A stretch of 64,000 bases of DNA from CADEED01 sp035701825. GTDB taxonomy: Bacteria; Pseudomonadota; Gammaproteobacteria; Steroidobacterales; Steroidobacteraceae. Both the position numbers and the translations under genes were made by a program. Within the stretch, counting starts at the first letter, position 1, and the number at the start of each line of letters is the position of its first letter. The notes under the pieces are model-generated. The model searched no databases. It had not been told where the DNA came from and saw only the letters and a program-made list of their open reading frames with translations. Positions 62,699 to 64,000 of the stretch are shown one piece after another. The stretch is from the NCBI GenBank assembly GCA_035701825.1, contig DASSRK010000051.1:30472-94471 (forward strand), read 5' to 3'.

Positions 62699-63958
62699 TC
62701 AAGCGGGCAGGGCCGCCAGTCGCCGCTCCAGGAAACGCCGTGCGGGGCCCTGGGCGGTCAATTCGATGGCGCGCGCATACGCCTGGCGCGCCTCGGCATG
62801 CCGGCCCAGGCGCCGGCAGAAGTCGGCGCGCGCCGCATGGGCGAGCTGGTAGTTGTCGAGTTCGCCATCCGCGAGCAAGGCCTCGAGGGCAGCCAGGCCC
62901 CGCTCGGGTCCGTCGCGCATGGCCACGGCCACGGCGCGGTTGAGCGCGACCACGGGCGAGGGGTGCTGGGCGAGCAGCAGGTCGTAGAGGCTGACGATCT
63001 CGCGCCAGTCCGTGTCCTCGGGCCTGGTTGCTTCGGCATGGACGGCCGCAATGGCCGCCTGCAGCGCATACGGTCCCGGCGGGCGCGCGGCGCTCAGCAG
63101 CGCGGTGCGTACCAGCGCGCCGCCTTCCTCGATGAGCTCGCGTTTCCAGAGGCTGCGGTCCTGCTCGTCGAGGAGGATGAGTTCACCCGCCGCGTCGGCG
63201 CGGGCGTCGCGCCGCGATTCGTGCAGCAGCATGAGCGCGAGGAGGCCGCGCACCTCCGGTTCGGGCAACAGCTCGAGCACCAGGCGCCCGAGGCGGATGG
63301 CTTCGGCCGACAGATCGGCGCGCGTCGCGGATTCGCCGCGGCTGGCGAGATAGCCCTCGTTGAATACCAGGTAGATGACGCGCAGCACGCTATCGAGCCG
63401 CGCGGGCAGGTCCTCGCGCGACGGAACCTCGTAGGGGATGTTCGCGTCGCGGATCTTGTTCTTGGCGCGCACGATGCGTTGCGCGAGCGTCGGCGCCGGC
63501 GTGAGGTAAGCCGCGGCGATCTCCTCGGTGGTGAGTCCACACACCTCGCGCAGCGTGAGTGCCACCTGCGCATCCGAGGCGATGGCCGGGTGGCAGCAGG
63601 TGAAAACCAGGCGCAGCCGGTCGTCTTCGAGCAGCTCGGGTTCGTCCGGTGGGGTAGTTTGGTCGGCGAGCGACTCGCTGACGTCCGGCCGGTCCTCGAG
63701 GTGCTCGAAGCGCGCCTCGCGCCGCTGCTTGTCGATGGACTTGAAGCGCCCGGCGGACACCAGCCAGGCCGTGGGATTCTGCGGGATGCCTTCCGACGGC
63801 CACTTCTCCACGGCCGCGCGGAACGCATCGCTGAGCGCCTCCTCGGCGCGCTCGAAGTCACCCAGCAGGCGGATCAGCGTGGCGAGCACGCGCCGCGAAT
63901 CCTTGCGGTACAGGGCATCGATTTGCGCGCGTACCTGTGCGATCTCGGCGACTGGCAT
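62699..63958 (-). CDS. ECF42-type RNA polymerase sigma factor
   Basis: A 419-residue sigma factor. Sigma-2 is at about 8-85 (RRVLATLIRLLGDFERAEEALSDAFRAAVEKWPSEGIPQNPTAWLVSAGRFKSIDKQRRE) and sigma-4 at about 115-165 (RLVFTCCHPAIASDAQVALTLREVCGLTTEEIAAAYLTPAPTLAQRIVRAKNKIRD). The remaining 250 residues are a C-terminal helical TPR-like extension that replaces an anti-sigma factor in this group. ATG 63958 with no strong RBS. The DGPF partner follows. Confidence 0.92.
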   Translation of the reverse strand: MPVAEIAQVRAQIDALYRKDSRRVLATLIRLLGDFERAEEALSDAFRAAVEKWPSEGIPQNPTAWLVSAGRFKSIDKQRREARFEHLEDRPDVSESLADQTTPPDEPELLEDDRLRLVFTCCHPAIASDAQVALTLREVCGLTTEEIAAAYLTPAPTLAQRIVRAKNKIRDANIPYEVPSREDLPARLDSVLRVIYLVFNEGYLASRGESATRADLSAEAIRLGRLVLELLPEPEVRGLLALMLLHESRRDARADAAGELILLDEQDRSLWKRELIEEGGALVRTALLSAARPPGPYALQAAIAAVHAEATRPEDTDWREIVSLYDLLLAQHPSPVVALNRAVAVAMRDGPERGLAALEALLADGELDNYQLAHAARADFCRRLGRHAEARQAYARAIELTAQGPARRFLERRLAALPA

Positions 63959-64000
63959 CGCGCGATGATAAATGTAAATGGGGACATTCCTCGTTTTCTA

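Overview
The window is GC-rich, densely packed, double-stranded gene space from a Gram-negative bacterium. Several TonB-dependent receptors, a periplasmic nitrate reductase (napEDABC), CopA/CopB copper resistance, a soluble transhydrogenase, Tat signals and outer-membrane lipoproteins all point to a proteobacterium. A gammaproteobacterium of the Steroidobacter/Nevskia/Xanthomonas type is my best guess, but that is inference from gene content only. There are no rRNA genes, CRISPR arrays or recognisable IS elements. One tRNA gene is present.

Layout. 1-11160: the end of a TonB receptor and a run of small housekeeping or accessory genes (Tat-exported SDR, DUF2231, esterase, MBL lipoprotein, PAS-GGDEF cyclase, GATase, DUF1330/2798/2938). 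A MerR regulator follows, with a near-perfect 20-bp palindrome and a coupled two-cupredoxin protein, then a TRIC channel, a GyrI-like protein and an MFS permease. 11161-21174: a tightly coupled uptake-and-degradation operon (TonB receptor, MFS, exported carboxylesterase, acyl-CoA ligase, TetR, SDR, thiolase) preceded by a TetR-type palindrome. 21190-28688: a pyrimidine-dimer glycosylase, then a 5-oxoprolinase operon with an MHS transporter. 28806-32824: napEDABC. 32821-37961: copB-copA-P-type ATPase-MerR, convergent with nap. 38081-39283: LtrA.

39387-41633: a tRNA-Arg gene whose last 46 bp are exactly repeated 2.2 kb downstream. The enclosed segment carries higBA and an HTH-DUF6933 pair but no integrase, so it looks like a very small non-autonomous integrative element. 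41699-46735: membrane and exported hypothetical proteins, RarD, and a UdgX-type uracil-DNA glycosylase.

46916-51904 (minus strand): a four-gene operon of PspA, a tandem-AAA ATPase, a membrane-anchored coiled-coil protein and a periplasmic solute-binding/OmpA fusion. Its logic (an ESCRT-III-superfamily protein plus an AAA motor plus a cell-wall anchor) suggests an envelope-remodelling or envelope-stress machine. 52032-57922: M20 peptidase, TPR-sulfotransferase and a third TonB receptor. 57933-61586: DUF1348, DUF1444, SthA and an HDOD protein. 61707-63958: an ECF42-type sigma factor with its DGPF/YCII partner and a VOC protein, with a candidate ECF42 promoter (TGTCGA-N17-CGAC) in front of the YCII gene.

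The two regions most likely to hold undescribed biology are the tRNA-Arg mini-element with its CTG-initiated DUF6933 gene, and the PspA/AAA/SBP-OmpA operon. All functional names come from reading protein motifs by eye; no database search was run.
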